The notes below the pieces were generated by a model. The model saw only the letters and a list, made by a program, of their open reading frames with translations, made no database searches and had not been told where the DNA came from. Positions 37,201 to 51,414 of a stretch of DNA of 64,000 bases are shown one piece after another. Position 1 is the stretch's first letter. Each line of letters starts with the position of its first letter. This DNA is from Symbiodinium natans (lineage: Eukaryota; Sar; Dinophyceae; Suessiales; Symbiodiniaceae), in NCBI GenBank assembly GCA_905221605.1, contig CAJNDS010000347.1, positions 248,001 to 312,000 on the forward strand, written 5' to 3'. Position numbers and translations under genes: made by a program.

Positions 37201-40200
37201 GGGCGCGGGATCGTGGAGAGCTGGGTTGGTTCGGCGTCTGAGAAGATCGGGAAGAACCTTTCAGGGTTCAGAGCGGCATTGTGTCTGGATGTGCTCACGC
37301 ACCAAAACATGGGTCAACGAGTCAAACCCTGTACTTCATGAACACCTCTTGCTGTCTCAATGCCACGACTGCAAAGAAAGAGGTGCGGGCCGCATGCACC
37401 CAAATGCACATCCAGCCCCATCTGGCAGCATAAGCATGTCAGGTCAGCAGTTTCATAAACCTTCTGCGACAAGCACTTTTGCCGTGGAGATTAGAAGGCT
37501 TCAGGCCGTTGCAAGGCTGGCGGCTGGTTTGCTCAGGACTCCGAACGCAAACAAAGTTCCGAAATCCGATCTTGCCCCTGCGCCCTGTAGGAGTTGGGGT
37601 TGATGTGGTGGCTGAATCTGCCCAAGACACCATCGGACTGGTTCTGAACGAAGCAGGGCGACGCCTGCGTCTGCACGGGCATCGCCCTCCCAACTTTTGG
37701 ACTCAACCCTCCCGAGCATCAGGCCTGCACGGGAACCCCAATCCTGACCAAAATCTCAGACCCAACGTCTACACCCCCCCCCCCCCCAAAAAAAAAAAAA
37801 AAAACAAGAAAAAAACCATACAAAATGTAAACCAGCGATTCGAAAAACATCTCTCGCGATATGCACACGAAGCATAACCCTGTGGGACCCTCGGCCACAT
37901 CACGTCAAACCGTACCAAAATGTACCGAAGCGAACTGGCCCATAGTCTCACGAGCCCCGCGTCCTGCCCCTGCAGCATCTGCTGGCGGAAAGCATCTTGG
38001 TGAGGACTCAAGATTCGGGGAATGCTGGGGAATGCTACTCGTAGACGCGTGGGGTTACAGTGTTCATCAGTGTTTTGGATTTCTGGGGCTCACGGTTCAG
38101 GGAGCTGGCACCCAAACAACCGTCCCCAAAGTACCCATAGTCATGGCCGCCATAAAAAGCCATTACTACTGGTACTGGGTCTTTCGTGCACATCTCTGGC
38201 CATCTGAGGCCTCTCTAGGCGCATCGGAAACAGGGGTTGGACTGAAAGCTGAAAGCCGTGTTGCGTGCGTCGGCCGCCTGCGCAGCCTGCATGTAGACAC
38301 TCACGGGTTCTGTTGGACTTTTCGGAGTGAGGGCTTGCGACTTAAGTCTTCCAAGGGTCATGGGGCGGCAGCAACTTCAGGGTCAACATCGAATCAGCTT
38401 GCAGTCGGCGATTCTGCAATGACAGCCGAGCACACACACACACACACACAGAGAGTTTGCAGCTTCAGCAAAGACGACCAGACACGCGCCAGGGATTACC
38501 AACTTGATAGCATACCGTACTTCGTGATGTCAACCGATGTATGTATACCTTGCCATCATGGCCACTCTGAAGGGTTGCTGCAGCCTTTCCATGGGGACCT
38601 CTTCCCAGCATTCATTCCAAGCGTCAAATACGAATGCCCTCCTTGCAAGGAGTTTCTGGGGATGGACGGATGGACTTTAGGTTCTGTCCCAATCGGCTAG
38701 CCCACCCCCCCGAAGAGTGGTACATCTCCCACAACTCGTGTCGATGCCTGAGCCATCGGCTGGTCTGTCCGTTCCTCTTTCGGCCTTTGCTTTTCGACTG
38801 AACCCTCAGTACACTTTGAGACTTTGAGGGAGTGCAGGCATCATCGACAGTGCGGGCATCTGCCTTCTGTCAGCCAAGTTTCTTTGTCACTGCAGCGGCT
38901 AAGCAGCCGAGACGAATCCAGTCGGGGCCTGTTAAGCCTTGGACAAGATCCTCGGCTTTTCACGCAAGAGACACAAGCACCGTAAAGGAGCATCCGCAGA
39001 AACCATGCCATTTTACCCTGGGCCCTCTATGTACTGTTCAAACCTTCACGCGCCACAAGCGCAGGGCAGCATGCGACGGGTTAAAGCCCTCCGAACCTCC
39101 GAACCCCAGAGCAGTGCCTTAGCCCGAGCACATTCTGCACCCGAACGGCAATTGGCTTCTATTTTACACCTGGGTGAAAGGGACAATGGTTTCAGTCTTA
39201 TACCTGGGTGATGGGAAAGAACAACTTGCACCGTTTCAATTTCAACCCTTGAAACGTGAACCCAACGACTCAAAAAATTAGTCAGCTAGTCAAAAAGATT
39301 ATCAGATGGTCAGCACATGACACACCCCATTGCAGGCAAGAGGACATCGACCGAGTCGATGTTGTCCGTCCTGCGCATAGCGCAGACGTGCAACCACGAG
39401 ACCCAACTCCAAAGACTGTTGGCTAGTTCGGGGGCCGGCTTTTGAAATCTTACTCAAATATTGCAAAAATATATCGTGCATCCATGTCATTCTCTACCCG
39501 GCGCTCGTTTGACGCATGTGCGTCTGCAGGTATGAACACCGAATCTTCACCAGGCTCAGAAGCGCAGCAGTCTACCCAGGACTCGACACCATCGAGCCCG
39601 CGCCTGACTGTCACCTCGTCAGTGGTGGGGTCCGACACGTACCTGATGGCCAGAAGTATTCCCGACTTGTGTTTGTGCGCTTGGGGTCTCAATGTTGTTT
39701 CACAATTCCCTGCATAGTCGCGGTCAAAGGTGTACCATAAAACACCTGAAAACATAAAACCCTACCCTGTCACACCGAGCCGCTTTGCTGCGACGTGGGC
39801 AACCACAAAAGGCTGTACGGCCCGCCGCTCCGGGCCATCTTGGCCTGGCCACTCACAGTAGACCAACCTGACACGGAGCAGGTGGTCTTTGGAGAAGGCC
39901 TGTGTGTTCAGGGTCTTGAAGCTTCAGGGTTTGGGCAACGCCTGGAGTTTCCTGGCGGGCCGCGGACTTTTTGCAGGAATCGAAGACTATTGCGGGACCG
40001 CCAATTAGGGCTCGTAGGTTTTTGGGCTGTTTGACGTGGAGTACTCACTCACACCACCCGTTTTTCAAGGCCATGGAGCACATGCTGCGGATAGAAGGGA
40101 TCAAAGACGTCCTGAGTGCAGGGAAGCCCCCCAACCCCGCAAAGCTTTTGACTTGAACCCTGGCTGCTGTATCTCAGCAATAGCGTGACCGTGAAGTGCC

Positions 40201-43200
40201 TCTGCAACAAACGTTCGCAACATTCAAGCTAAGATTCATGATTCTTTCAGGCACGAGAGAAAAACCCCGGCAACTCCCGATGGGGCCCTCGAATCCATAA
40301 ACCTGCCCTTGCAGCAGAAGGCGCCGCGGGCAAGGCACTCTCCCAGTCTTCAGGGCACAAGACGGCGCACACACACACACACACCCACCACGCGGCACAG
40401 AAGCTTTGGGGATGAGAAGCAACTTGGGCACTCGGAATCTGCAGGATTCTGCAGGCCTTCTAGGACGTGTTATGGGCCTGATCATAGGGATGCTGAGGGT
40501 CCTGGAGTGCCGTGTTGTCAGTTTGGCGGGTGGTGTTTAACTGAACGATATGCAGCAGATCCAAAAGCAGAACTCGGCAAAACCCTGACCCGGACCCCAT
40601 ATAAACAACACCTTCCATCTGTGACGTGCTTCGGCATTGAGCAAACCCGAGTGTTCCCAGCTTTTGAGGACAAAGTCGGGGCATGACCGGGTCTTGGGCA
40701 TGCTTGCGGCTTACACATGGCTCGCGTCACGCTACACTCTACTCCCAGCTCGCATTCGCCTCCAGACAGCGCTGGGTACCAGTCAGGAGCGGGCGCAGCA
40801 AGCAGGCGCTTCAACGTCTGCGCAGGCAGTTCTCGAGACTCTTTCTGGGGCCAATCTTTCGTCAAGGCAATTCCTCCGGACCCTTCTGTGGCTGATCTTC
40901 TGCACAGGTCATTCTTCCGGACTTTTCTGGGTCTGCGCAAGTTATTCTTCGATCTTCTCGGTCTGCCCAAGTAGTTGCTCATGAAGTGTTTGGCTCGCCT
41001 CCCTTCACTGTAAGGACAGCTACGGTGCCTGGATTCTCGTGCGCGGACTTAAACCGATTGCATTCTCCGTTAATCTCCGTTACTCTTGTTGCCCTCTCTG
41101 AAACTTCAACACCTTCACGAAGTAGTTGCGCTACACCGAGTTGGGAAAATCATATGCGCTGCAGTGCCCCATACACAATGTAAAACACCATAAAACACCC
41201 CAAGAATCCAAACTCACCCAAGAAAGAATCTCCTTGACCAAAAAAAGATATTCAAAAACGCAGTAATTCCAACAGCACGTACTGGCGGACGTCAGCCTCT
41301 GCAGGAAAAAGGGGCCTCCATCAAAACCAGAAACGGAAAAAAACATCCGGAATGTGAACAGGCCAGTTACATATCCCAGACCAGTAAGACAAACAGTTTC
41401 CAACATGAAGCGCATGAGCAAGAAGACAAGTAATGCACTCACAAAGCGTGCATATAGACAGTACAGCAAGGGAATGCCTACAAAGCGACCGAAGTACTAC
41501 GAAACAAATTGTACAACCCAATATGTGCACGCAAGACATGAAACTCTGCAGTATGCGGGCTGCCACTGCTGATCTTCGCTGAGTAAGTTGACTTTCGATG
41601 TGAGTAAGCGCCCAGCGTTGCAGCTGTTCGAGATATCAGCAGCACGGCTTTGTTTCAGCAAATTCTGGCACACTTAGAGTTTCGGGACCAGATTCGGGTT
41701 GCTCGTCTTTGCTATTGCAGTTCTGATATCAGGAGCACACTACACATCCTCGAGGAGGTGCTAAAAACACTCTGTGGCTCAGCGGAAGTAGATGTTGCAG
41801 AACCCTGAGGAGGCAGCAAAAACACAACTCCAAAAATGCCTACCCTGGACAAGGCGGACCAAGCCTCTTTTCTGATGTCATACGCAGCCTTGGGCTTTTC
41901 GCAGGTGACATCCGGGCAGGAGATTCTCATGGAGAGCATCCTTGGACCACAACGCACACACCACCAGATCCGACCGATGGATCACGCATCGCGCCCAGCA
42001 GCTTGAAAGATCTTATATCAGCACACGTCCACAGTTTTAAACTGCGAATGAAAACTCCCAGGCTTGAGGAATCATAGGGTTCAGGATTCGTAGGAGTTGG
42101 GGCTCAGAGGATCTTGGATTCATAAAAACCTGGGACTCACAGAACTCAGGGTTTGGGATTCAGAATTCATCGGATTTGGGGACTCATAGGGTCCAAATGA
42201 GGGTTCGTATGACACAGGATTCAGAAAGTTTTTCTAGGGGCTCGTAGGATGATAGTAGAACTTAAGATTCGTGGAGTTAAAGGCTCACAAGATTTAGGCC
42301 GTACACTGTGCGCAGCAGAGTTACGAGGCGTTGTGGTGCGGGCTGCGCCCGCTCCAATCAACCACAACCTGAGCTTGGGAGCGCTGCAAGTTTGAGGATT
42401 TTTCGAACGAGAGCGACTTGTAGTGCATCGATGCGGAGCACCATGCGTCGTCGATACGGCTTTCGATGCGATCTTCGGCGCGAGGACATGTGGATCAATC
42501 CCGAGATGAAGCAAAAAGATGATTGACGACAAGCTCGCGTCGATACACGCTTCGATGCGATTGTTGAGTGCTTTGTGTTGGAGAGAGCACGGAGGGAACA
42601 GGGACGAACGGTGACCAAGGGAAAGCCATGATAACCCCGAACTGTGTACCAACTGCAGTCCTCACCCTGCACAAGCTAAACCGGAACCCCAAGGACCGCG
42701 ACAGTGCCGTACTGGCTGAACAGCCAGAACCCCTGGGCCAAGCTGCCATCAAGCACTCCTCCACCTTCAGCCTTGGCGATCGGCTACTGGCATGGGTCCT
42801 GCCTTTACGAAGGCCTCAAAATAACTCAATTCTGAACTCCTTGAACCTACCCTAAAGTTGCAGAAGCAACCGGCACAAGGCTGAGGACACCGAGTGGCAC
42901 CACCAGCAAGGCCTCGGTCATCTTGGACATCACGAAGTTCCTAAGCAAGGCGCAAACAGCTGCAGCATTCTGACGTGGGATTTGGAGTCTATCGAGGGTG
43001 TCAGGGTTTCTGGGCTGATGCTTGGAGGCTCTGATCCAGATTCAACGTCGGACCGTTTAGGGGCTCACATCTGTCAGTCAACACAGCAGGCTTCACAAAG
43101 GGCATGCCCATGTATGCATGTAAAGTACTGTAGCTTGTTGGTTGTTCTGGTCTCTCGATTGTTCGCCTGACTTGAGGATACAAGCAAGGACGGGCGCGGG

Positions 43201-44599
43201 CCTGTGTCGACCTCATGTTTCAAACCTCTTCTTCACAAACTTTCAACAAAGAAGAGTCAAGGTTTAGAATGGTCAAGACTCACGACGTCCATCTTGAACG
43301 CCAGTGGAACTCCTCCCGATTCCACCTTGCACTGAAAAGATGCGCAGCTGTAGATCACCATGCAGCCCTCGACATGGTTTGCCCATTAAACCGTTAAACC
43401 GTTAAACATGTAACATGCATGGCTGGCCTGCGTGTTCTTGTACCTCTTCTCTACCTGTCAATCTGAGCACGCAATCTACGGCAAACGTGCAATCAATCAA
43501 AGGTATGCATGCCAACTTCAACCGTCTCCCTCTTTCACGGCCTCATCTTCGTTGAGCTTGAAGCTAAGGTACAGGAACGGCCTCTCAGCTGCGCGCAGGT
43601 ATTAGGCAAAAACAACAAATGGGAGGTACCTACGATCTGACGTGGTCAGGTATACGTATATACCCTTGAAGGACTTTGTAGACCAAGTATACCTGGGGAT
43701 GGCGGCGTGGCATGGCGTGACATGGCGTGAGACTCTTCGCAAGGTCAGCTTGAACGGGTGTGACTCACATTTCTTACAGCAAATCGGCTGGCGCTTATCG
43801 AGCCTGATGTTCTTGCTCGGCAGAACCTCGCGCAGATACGTTGGCACGCTGTGGTCGAACAACGTGGAGACCTGTGCCAGCATGAACGGAACGGTCTCAT
43901 GCTCAATTTCTCCTGGGAAACAGACACATTCGGGGCTGCGTTTTGACCACAATCAGAACTGCATCACGGATGAACCTAACAACTTCTACATGCTGAAGGA
44001 ACCTGCTCGAAGATCTTGAGTTCGTCCTCCGGCGTTTCCACCCTCCTTACGTGAAAGGAGCCGCTTGAAAGAACACAATGAAGATCGGCACTTATAAAGG
44101 ATGTCAGGGCCGTATTCGGCCGGCATCTCTTTTGATCGGGGCGTTTGCAGGGCGCACAAAAACGTGCAAGAATAGTGCCAGCGTACATCCACCCCACAGG
44201 GCAATCTAAGCCGTCCCGTGTCACCCGAGCTTTCAATTCCTATGTCAGCCAACTTGTGCCGACTTGTGCCAACCTTGCAGTCTGCAAGCTAAAGGGAGCT
44301 CCATGTGCCCAACCTCACGCCGAAACGTGGTTTTGGCTAAGGCTGGCACCAAACAGCGTCCTTGTCACGCCCCGCGAACCTCGCAATCGGTAGCATATGA
44401 TGACGAAACCTACATTTCGGAATTCCTGCATCCTTGCACCTCCCGTACCCCAATGACACTTCGCTCCATGTACGTTTGTTTCCCAAAGATTTATGTTGCG
44501 CCAGCTTACTGTTACCGTTGTTGCTGATGTCGCCGCCGTCGCCGCCGCCGTCGTCGTCGTCGTTTCGTTTTTGCTCCTGGTCCTATATAACACATATAC

Positions 44600-44632
<33 letters not shown>

Positions 44633-47600
44633 TATACATACAAAAAATATATATTGTTATTACTATTGTGATTTATATATATATATATACATACATATAA
44701 AGCTATGGTATACCCCAAAAGGGCCATGAACCATTCCCGAGGCTGCCGGGCATCTGATTTTACAGCTCGCAAACCCACAAAAAGGCCCGTCGGGTAGCCA
44801 GTCGCGAAGCCAAGGCAGCGTAAAGCACCTTAGCAAGCAAAACAAAGCAAAGCAGATACGCAGAATAGATACGCAGAATGTCCCGATTCCCAAATGACCA
44901 TCGTTGATCGTCAGGCTTCTCATATTCCACGACGACAAAGCTATCTTCTGACGCCCCACACAAGCCTGCCCCAACTAAATTTTAGCTCACAACATCTCAC
45001 AACTGTAACCTCAAGGTTCGTCTCTCGAGGGCTGAAAAAGAAGAAAGGCACACAGTCAGTCTGAAACGACAAAGTTATGTGACAGCGAGCGGCCGCGTGG
45101 TTCCGTCTTTGACGTGGTCCCGCACCAGGAAAGCCTCAGCCGATGCTTGAGCTCGGAATGCACAGGTGCAAGAAGCCAAACCTCGCGTTACTGGAAAAGG
45201 GAAGGGAAGATAAAGCTGCATGGCATATTTCCTGCTCAACCTAGGCGCAATCCTGCCTCGGCCCCTACTTCCTATGCACTGGCCAAGGACACGCGCAACC
45301 CAAATAGCTGAACTAGCAGCATCAAACATGACAACAGCGAACACACGAGAGTTCAGACAGGAGTCATCAAAGGTCTTCTTGATCTGCTCAAGCTGACCTC
45401 ATTTACAGTGCGCATTGCCACGTACAACGTTGCAAGGTGCACTCTGGAATTCTGCGTCATTCTTAGCAAGCTAGTCGAGACAGCTGCAATAAAGAAAAGC
45501 GTGCGTAGACGAGATCCGATGCTTTCGGGGCATCTCAAAGTACAACGAAGCTGCAATGGATCTTCTGCGGCGGAGTTGAAATGATCGTGCCCAGCAGAAC
45601 TGCACTGCCACGCTAGCGGACAAGTCGCAAGAATCGTCATCCCCGAAGGTGCTGAAGCCCCGGTAGTTCCTGCCGCTTCGCCATGCAAAATGGGGTTAAA
45701 TGGGTATGATATCGAGCTTCCGCATGCTGCATCCGTGGCAGTCCCCGCAACCCGTTCTGCTGCATTGCGTGCTTACGCAAATCGATCCAAGAGCAACATA
45801 GAGCAACTATAGAAGTTCAGAGCCTCAGTCTCTTTAACCTGCTCAGGCCTCAGGAGCTGCAGTAACGAGGATGGTGCAGCGTCCATCCACGCTCGAAAAG
45901 CGGGTCTATATGGTCCGAAGTCTTGTACAGGCTGGGCTTCGCTAAACCGGGTGCAGTGACGTACCGTCCCATGACCAGTCATGAACAGCCGTCCAGCCTA
46001 CAGCTTTGTGATAATATCGACTGCCGAATTTGCCGTGTGTAGGTCTGAGCAGCACTTATCTCCATGCCCTTTCCATCTATATTGATCTGCATGCTGCGGC
46101 TTGAGACCTGACAACCGCGGTTTCACTCTTGCCAGCCTGTGTCAGGAAAGACATGGCCAGACGGCGCTGTCATGAAGCTGGGATGGCGGAATCATGCGTC
46201 CGCCCTGTTTCCGTGACGTGAGGGGGGGGGGGGGGGGGGCCTTCATTGTATGGTTCGCACCTGTCTGGTCTGTCTGGCCGTCTTGCCGAAATCGCCCTTG
46301 AAAACTACTGCAGGACAACGCAGCATGGACCCTTAACTTTTGCACTGCACAACACCCGCAGTTCCCAAAGCATGATGACGCTCTGAGATGTTTGAATGAT
46401 CTGGGTGCCACACTCGCCTTTCTTCAACTTTTGCCATGTCAATGGCCTCTCTTGTGCAGGTGAGCCTAAACTGGGCACAAGACAACAGCAACCGTAGTCT
46501 CTTCTACTGCAAAGATTTGATGCTACCGCTTCGGCTTGATGTTTGAGAAGCCTCCACCCCGCAAGAATAGTAAAGTATCTTAGGACCCCGGACCCCCATA
46601 AATTGATTGACTCCCCGCACAGGGGGGGCAGTCAGCGAAATCTTGTGCACAAGAATCGCGTTAAGCTGATGCTCTTCGGAGGTAAGTGGAGGAATGCATC
46701 TGTGCAGCCCCCCATGGCTGGCAAAGTGCCATGCAGCTACTCCCTGAAAGCAACTCGGACCCTGCCCCCTAAAAAAAAACGAAAAGCCTGATCCGAGTAG
46801 TTCATGCCTTTGTCCCAGGCCTGTGGGCATGAACCGGCGGGAACAAGCTGGGCGAGAGAGAGAGAGAGGGAGTGAGCCGTGCGTGCATACAACCCGAAAC
46901 CCTGCCAAACCCTAATCCCGAAGTTGAAGGAGGTTTGACTACTTGCGGAGGCCCACTCGAGACTACAAATGGGGGAAGCAACAAGAGGCCAAGATGCAGA
47001 AGACTCTTTGACGGGTGCTCCCTTCCCTGTCCGCACCATGGGGGCTGAACCCTATGTATATGTAACATATGCATGCATACTTTTATGTATGCACACAAAG
47101 CAGCGCCCCACCCCATAGTGGCTTTGTGCATCTGACTCAAGGTGTTCACACATAGGGTTTAGGTCTTGGCTGCCTGCATGAGGAACATCATCCGCAGCTG
47201 CCGAGCCGAGTGCATGCCCAGGGCTTGGCGAATCCTCTGAAGTTCGACTCGGGAGTTGGGACGCGGAGTTCGAGAAGGGGACGTTTGTAGTCTGTTTTTG
47301 GGGGTGGGGGTGGGGAAACGGGGGGGAAAGGAGCGGGGGCAAGGCTCTGGGAGGGGGGTTTAACATCTTTCGTTGAAAAGCTGACTCTGCCCAAGGAGCG
47401 TGATGAAGTTCTTCAGGGACTTTGACATCTTCAGGCCTGCTCATTTTGTGCAAGTTCGTGCGTATGTCTGTGAATGAAGGTCTTTATTCTCACCCGCAAC
47501 ATGATCGCATGCGTAAGATCGGTCTACTTCGACATGCAGCCCGGATCGTCTGGCTTACCGGGTGGCGGCACAGTTGCAGTGCATGGTGAGCTGTTGTAAT

Positions 47601-50600
47601 TGGCAATGGGATGGTGGGCCGGGGCCTTCGATGTGTAGATGGCCAGCATGCCAGAAGTAGTTCACCCACTGGGATCTCTGCAAGTAGGCTTCCTGACGAG
47701 CGAATCCAAGCACGCCACTCTGAAATACATTACTTTCCGGCTGTTCTCCCTTTGACTGGCATCGAAGACAAGCCACTGACTGCGCCATCTCGTTGTCGTG
47801 ATGCCTGAAATGATCCACGCCCCGCCCAAACCCTTAGCCTTGTGGATATCGGTTTGGTCGGCGTGTTCTTGATCCCCTCAAACCTGCGATAGCATCAAAA
47901 CCTTCTTTTCAAACAGCCCTGTAACGCTGCTGGCTCAGCATCCAGCATTGTGATGCACCCTCTGACTGTAGCATGAAAGCGTCAGACTCCTGTGGAAAGG
48001 GCGACAAGTCCCATACCTCCAACACGTTCACGCATCCGAGCCGAGACACGGGAACTTTAGGTCTTCACCTTGGGTGGATGAGCGGTTTTCTTCTGCGGCA
48101 TGTTGTATCTCTACGGCTTAACCAGTCAATACCCAGAACTCTTCAGAGGCCGCCTCAGGAGGAGCAAACCCAACGGCCAACAGTTGGTGCATTACAAATT
48201 ACAACAACTGCCCTGAAACATTGTACGCTCCTCACTACACTTCTTGTTTGCCGCGTCAACCCAAAGCTTGCGTTTCCAAGCCGTGGTCAGCTGGCGCCGC
48301 TTCCGGCAAAACGGACGCCACGAACTTTTGAAAACCCTTGGAATTTAGGCCACCAGGAAGTTCATGTGAACCCGATGAACGATCACGTCTTCAACCGCGG
48401 CAACAACTCTCCACGTGATGCGAGCCAAACCAAGCCCTTGCACGCCATCACTTGCTGGCCCAGGCGTCCACCAGCATGAATATCAAGGTACTCACCGTTG
48501 ATATCCGTGGCCATGACAGAGCACTCTATGTGCCAACCTTAGACATTAGGTAGTAGATACAACAGGAGGACAGAGTGCTTTGGATCTCGCGGCTTTGCTT
48601 CCAGAGAGCCCTGCTCCAACCTCATGGCGCATGTGAAAAACTGCATTTGAAGGCAATGGCTGCAAGATCCGAAGCAGGGCAGTTCGGCCTACACAAAGCA
48701 GGAATCCCAGGCTCACAATAGGCCCTTGAGTTTTTGAATTTGGGACAATCTCAGCTGCGAAGCCGGGGCGTCCAGGGCCCCACTTGCTGTCCTGCAACGC
48801 AGAGAAGTGGGGCCCTCTGGAGTTCGACAAGCGACGCAGCTGCTGTCATGAGGACTCAGCGATGTACTTGCCCGAGCTATGGATCTGGGATCTTGATTCA
48901 TAACATTCATACAAATATACAGCCTCCTAAACTCCCAACATCTCCAAAACTCAAGCCCTAAACTCCCAAATGCCCCAACACAGCGGTCCCAAGCTGGCTC
49001 ACCCGGCTTCGACTTCCTGGGAGGAGTCAGAGACAACAAACACCTATGAAACATCAGCTTCAAACTGCTGGACGCACAGTAGCCCTCAAATCCCTCAGGT
49101 CCCGCATCGCACAAACGTCGTCCCACCCACAGAGCATCCTGATGATCCGGAGACAGGAAATGCTAATACTGTATCTCCGCAATTGTCGAATACCAGCTGT
49201 GCAGCACGAGACAACCCACAAAATCAAAGAACCGTTTTAACATCGGGCCTAGACCCGAACTACACACCCCCAGAGAATGAAGAAAAAACTGCCACCCCAG
49301 CGGCTTCCAAAGAGCAAAGTCGTTGGGGCTCCGCTTCTCGGCATCCTCTGCGGCCAGAGCGCCCTCGCCTTCTTCCATCTCCTGCAAAATGGGCTTGGGG
49401 AATTTGGGGAGTTAGTTTAATTAATTGGGGCTCCCATATTATATATTTCGTTTAGGGGATTTCTAAATTGAAATAACAGACTAGTACTATGAGACCAGGG
49501 ACTCCGTTGGAGGTTGCTTTTGCCACAGTCATGGTGGCTTGTTAGCGGGCTACCCAGGGCCAGCCTTCGCAGTTGCGCACAGCGCAGGGACGAGCTTCCT
49601 GCCGCAGGGTGTCAGAAGGCTCTGCTCAGACTTCCAGGGCCCAACCAGTTCTGCTTCCTGCTCTCCGCGCTCCAGAGCGAGATGCAGCAAGGAGCTTGCC
49701 CAAAGAAATGCCCCTAAACAACACTGACTGCAGCCAGGCCTGTAGTGGTAGCCTTAGTTATTCAAGGTGGAGATCACAGCCAGGATGGGCGCGTACGCAA
49801 ATTGCAGACACATGTCTTGGTTGCTCTGACTCTAACCCTAAGCCCTAGAAACCACTAATTGCCCTTCGAAGAAGCCCCAAGCCCAAAAACTGCCAAACAA
49901 ACTTCAGCAAAACCTAAACCATCCTAAGCCCAACAGCAGTTCCGGAGGCAGATAAGGGTGGAGCGGGGGGAGCGGGGGGTCTGGGGGGTAACTCTAGGGC
50001 CGGCTGAAGGTGGTCTGATTGGAGGAAACATAGGAAACACGATAGTGCCGGCTAAGCAACCCATCTTCTGGAAGGAGGCGATGTCAAAGTAGACCTGATC
50101 TCAAAAGGCGATCACTGGTCTACTCATATACTCTTTATACTCATATCATCCATGCATGAATGCACTTACTTGCGTCTCCGATCCGTCTGCTCTACAACCA
50201 CCATGCAGCAGGGGCGCGCTGCCGGCAGAGCCATAGGCAACTCCCATCCTGGTCAGGACACGCATCCCACATGCTTTGTCTAACTCCACTGTGTCATCCT
50301 GGCTACCCTTGCCATTGCGCTTTCTCCAACAAATTTGTCCAGGGCTTAAAAAATGACCAAGATTTCAAAAAAATCCAGCATAGAAGCAACAACCCAACCT
50401 CGGGAGCAAGAAATAGCTGTGCCGGTCAACCAAACCTCACCAAGGGTCTCTTCTAGCTTCTCAATAAACTTCTGCACGCGGCCGTCCATGTACTCTGTGA
50501 TTCGAGTCCTTGTAGCTCACATGATCCGGCATGTGAAGCTGCCCTCTTTCACGTGACACCAACGCGGGCACCAAGCTGTATGCAATCAAAGGGCACTACA

Positions 50601-51326
50601 TCCGGCCGCAGAATTCCCAGAGCGTCCATGTCTTCAAAGTACTCCTTCGGAAGTCAAAGAAAAGTAAGGAGGGTTACTTGCACGGCAAACGGGGGGTCAC
50701 TTTAGCGTACTTCCCGGCTCGTTCAAAGATATTCGAACCCTGTGCTTTTTGTGGTCCACCCAGTCCAGGACACCACGTCAACCAAAACTTGCTACAGTAA
50801 CCCAAAATCTGCCAGAGCAGATTCACCCCACAACATCTTCCTTCTACCGAAAGTGCGGAACCCTGCACCAGCAGCCAGCCGCCCAAAAATGATTCCCTCC
50901 CTGTTGTGCACATGTGCGTTGGTTGATTTGCAAAAGTTCTTAAGGTCGTACCTGCCACAGCTGTACGCAAAAGCCCTGCTCACACCCGGCTGTGCTCCTT
51001 CTCGAAGTGTCGACCGTGCGCATCGAAAATGGAGTGATCGGACACCGTGTGACCTGCTCATGTGGGCAAAGCATCAAATTGGAATTTACAGAGTTGACAG
51101 CATGCAACCACGAGTCTTGCCAGTTGAGACACTGCTCGCTCCATCTTTCATCCTATGCTCCCCTCGCCCTTCCAACCCCCTTTCGCAGCGCGCAGGACGG
51201 CCCACTCTGCAGGCCTCGCTCCTTATCCAGCTTCTCCTTCCAAACCAGTAAAATGCTGAACATTGAAAGATGCTGGGCTCCCGATTTGGGTCCTGTCTCG
51301 GTCTCTCTCCTCTTCTTCTTCTCCAC

Positions 51327-51357
<31 letters not shown>

Positions 51358-51378
51358 TCTTCTGCTCAGCGAAGAGGC

Positions 51379-51414
<36 letters not shown>

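Larger units (their letters stand above)
27947..39337 (-). other. CARS: Large CARS intron region containing unplaced exons
   Basis: 11.4 kb between recognised CARS exons. The enzyme family needs roughly 80-100 more residues here (the N-x-Y and Y-x-T-x-x-L-x-x-F-G helices), so one or more mini-exons must lie inside but were not identified. An AT-rich block at about 33150-33850 has no coding character. Confidence 0.7.
39371..42530 (-). other. CARS: CARS intron
   Basis: 3.16-kb intron joining A-S-L to T-D-N-I-D in phase. Contains CA repeats (40367-40383) and a degenerate GGATTC/CTCATAGG word field at 42060-42300. Confidence 0.65.
42571..46413 (-). other. CARS: CARS intron region with at least one unplaced exon
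   Basis: Between the A-I-D-M-A-K exon and the A-L-N-N-R exon about 25-30 residues (an F-F-x-x-V segment) are missing. Contains TA-rich repeat 44600-44700 and an 18-G run at 46222-46239. Confidence 0.6.

Noticed and set aside
37861-38700. 279-codon plus-strand ORF
   Set aside because: No motif, contains a CA microsatellite, lies antisense in the large CARS intron region, and starts just after an A-rich tract.
39532-39730. Plus-strand segment resembling the end of a 2-oxoglutarate-dependent oxygenase (H-L-V-S-G-G-V then Y-S-R-L-V-F)
   Set aside because: Single short resemblance, antisense in the CARS intron region; the minus strand is equally open.
42658-42974. Plus-strand coding-like segments, including [20 protein letters not shown]
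   Set aside because: Antisense in a CARS intron, and the two parts do not join in phase.
43778-43912. Minus-strand exon candidate after a strong T-T-T-C-C-C-A-G ([20 protein letters not shown])
   Set aside because: Same reason: within a CARS intron, not a synthetase segment, no partner.
45470-45941. Minus-strand exon pair 45777-45941 and 45669 to about 45470, phase-consistent
   Set aside because: Inside a CARS intron on the same strand with no similarity to the missing CARS segment; shows how easily chance exons arise here.
50954-50991. Minus-strand A-F-A-Y-S-C-G, first taken for the CARS N-G-x-A-Y block
   Set aside because: It lies before the E-D-M-D-A-L-G exon, the wrong order; the true block is at 50218-50248.
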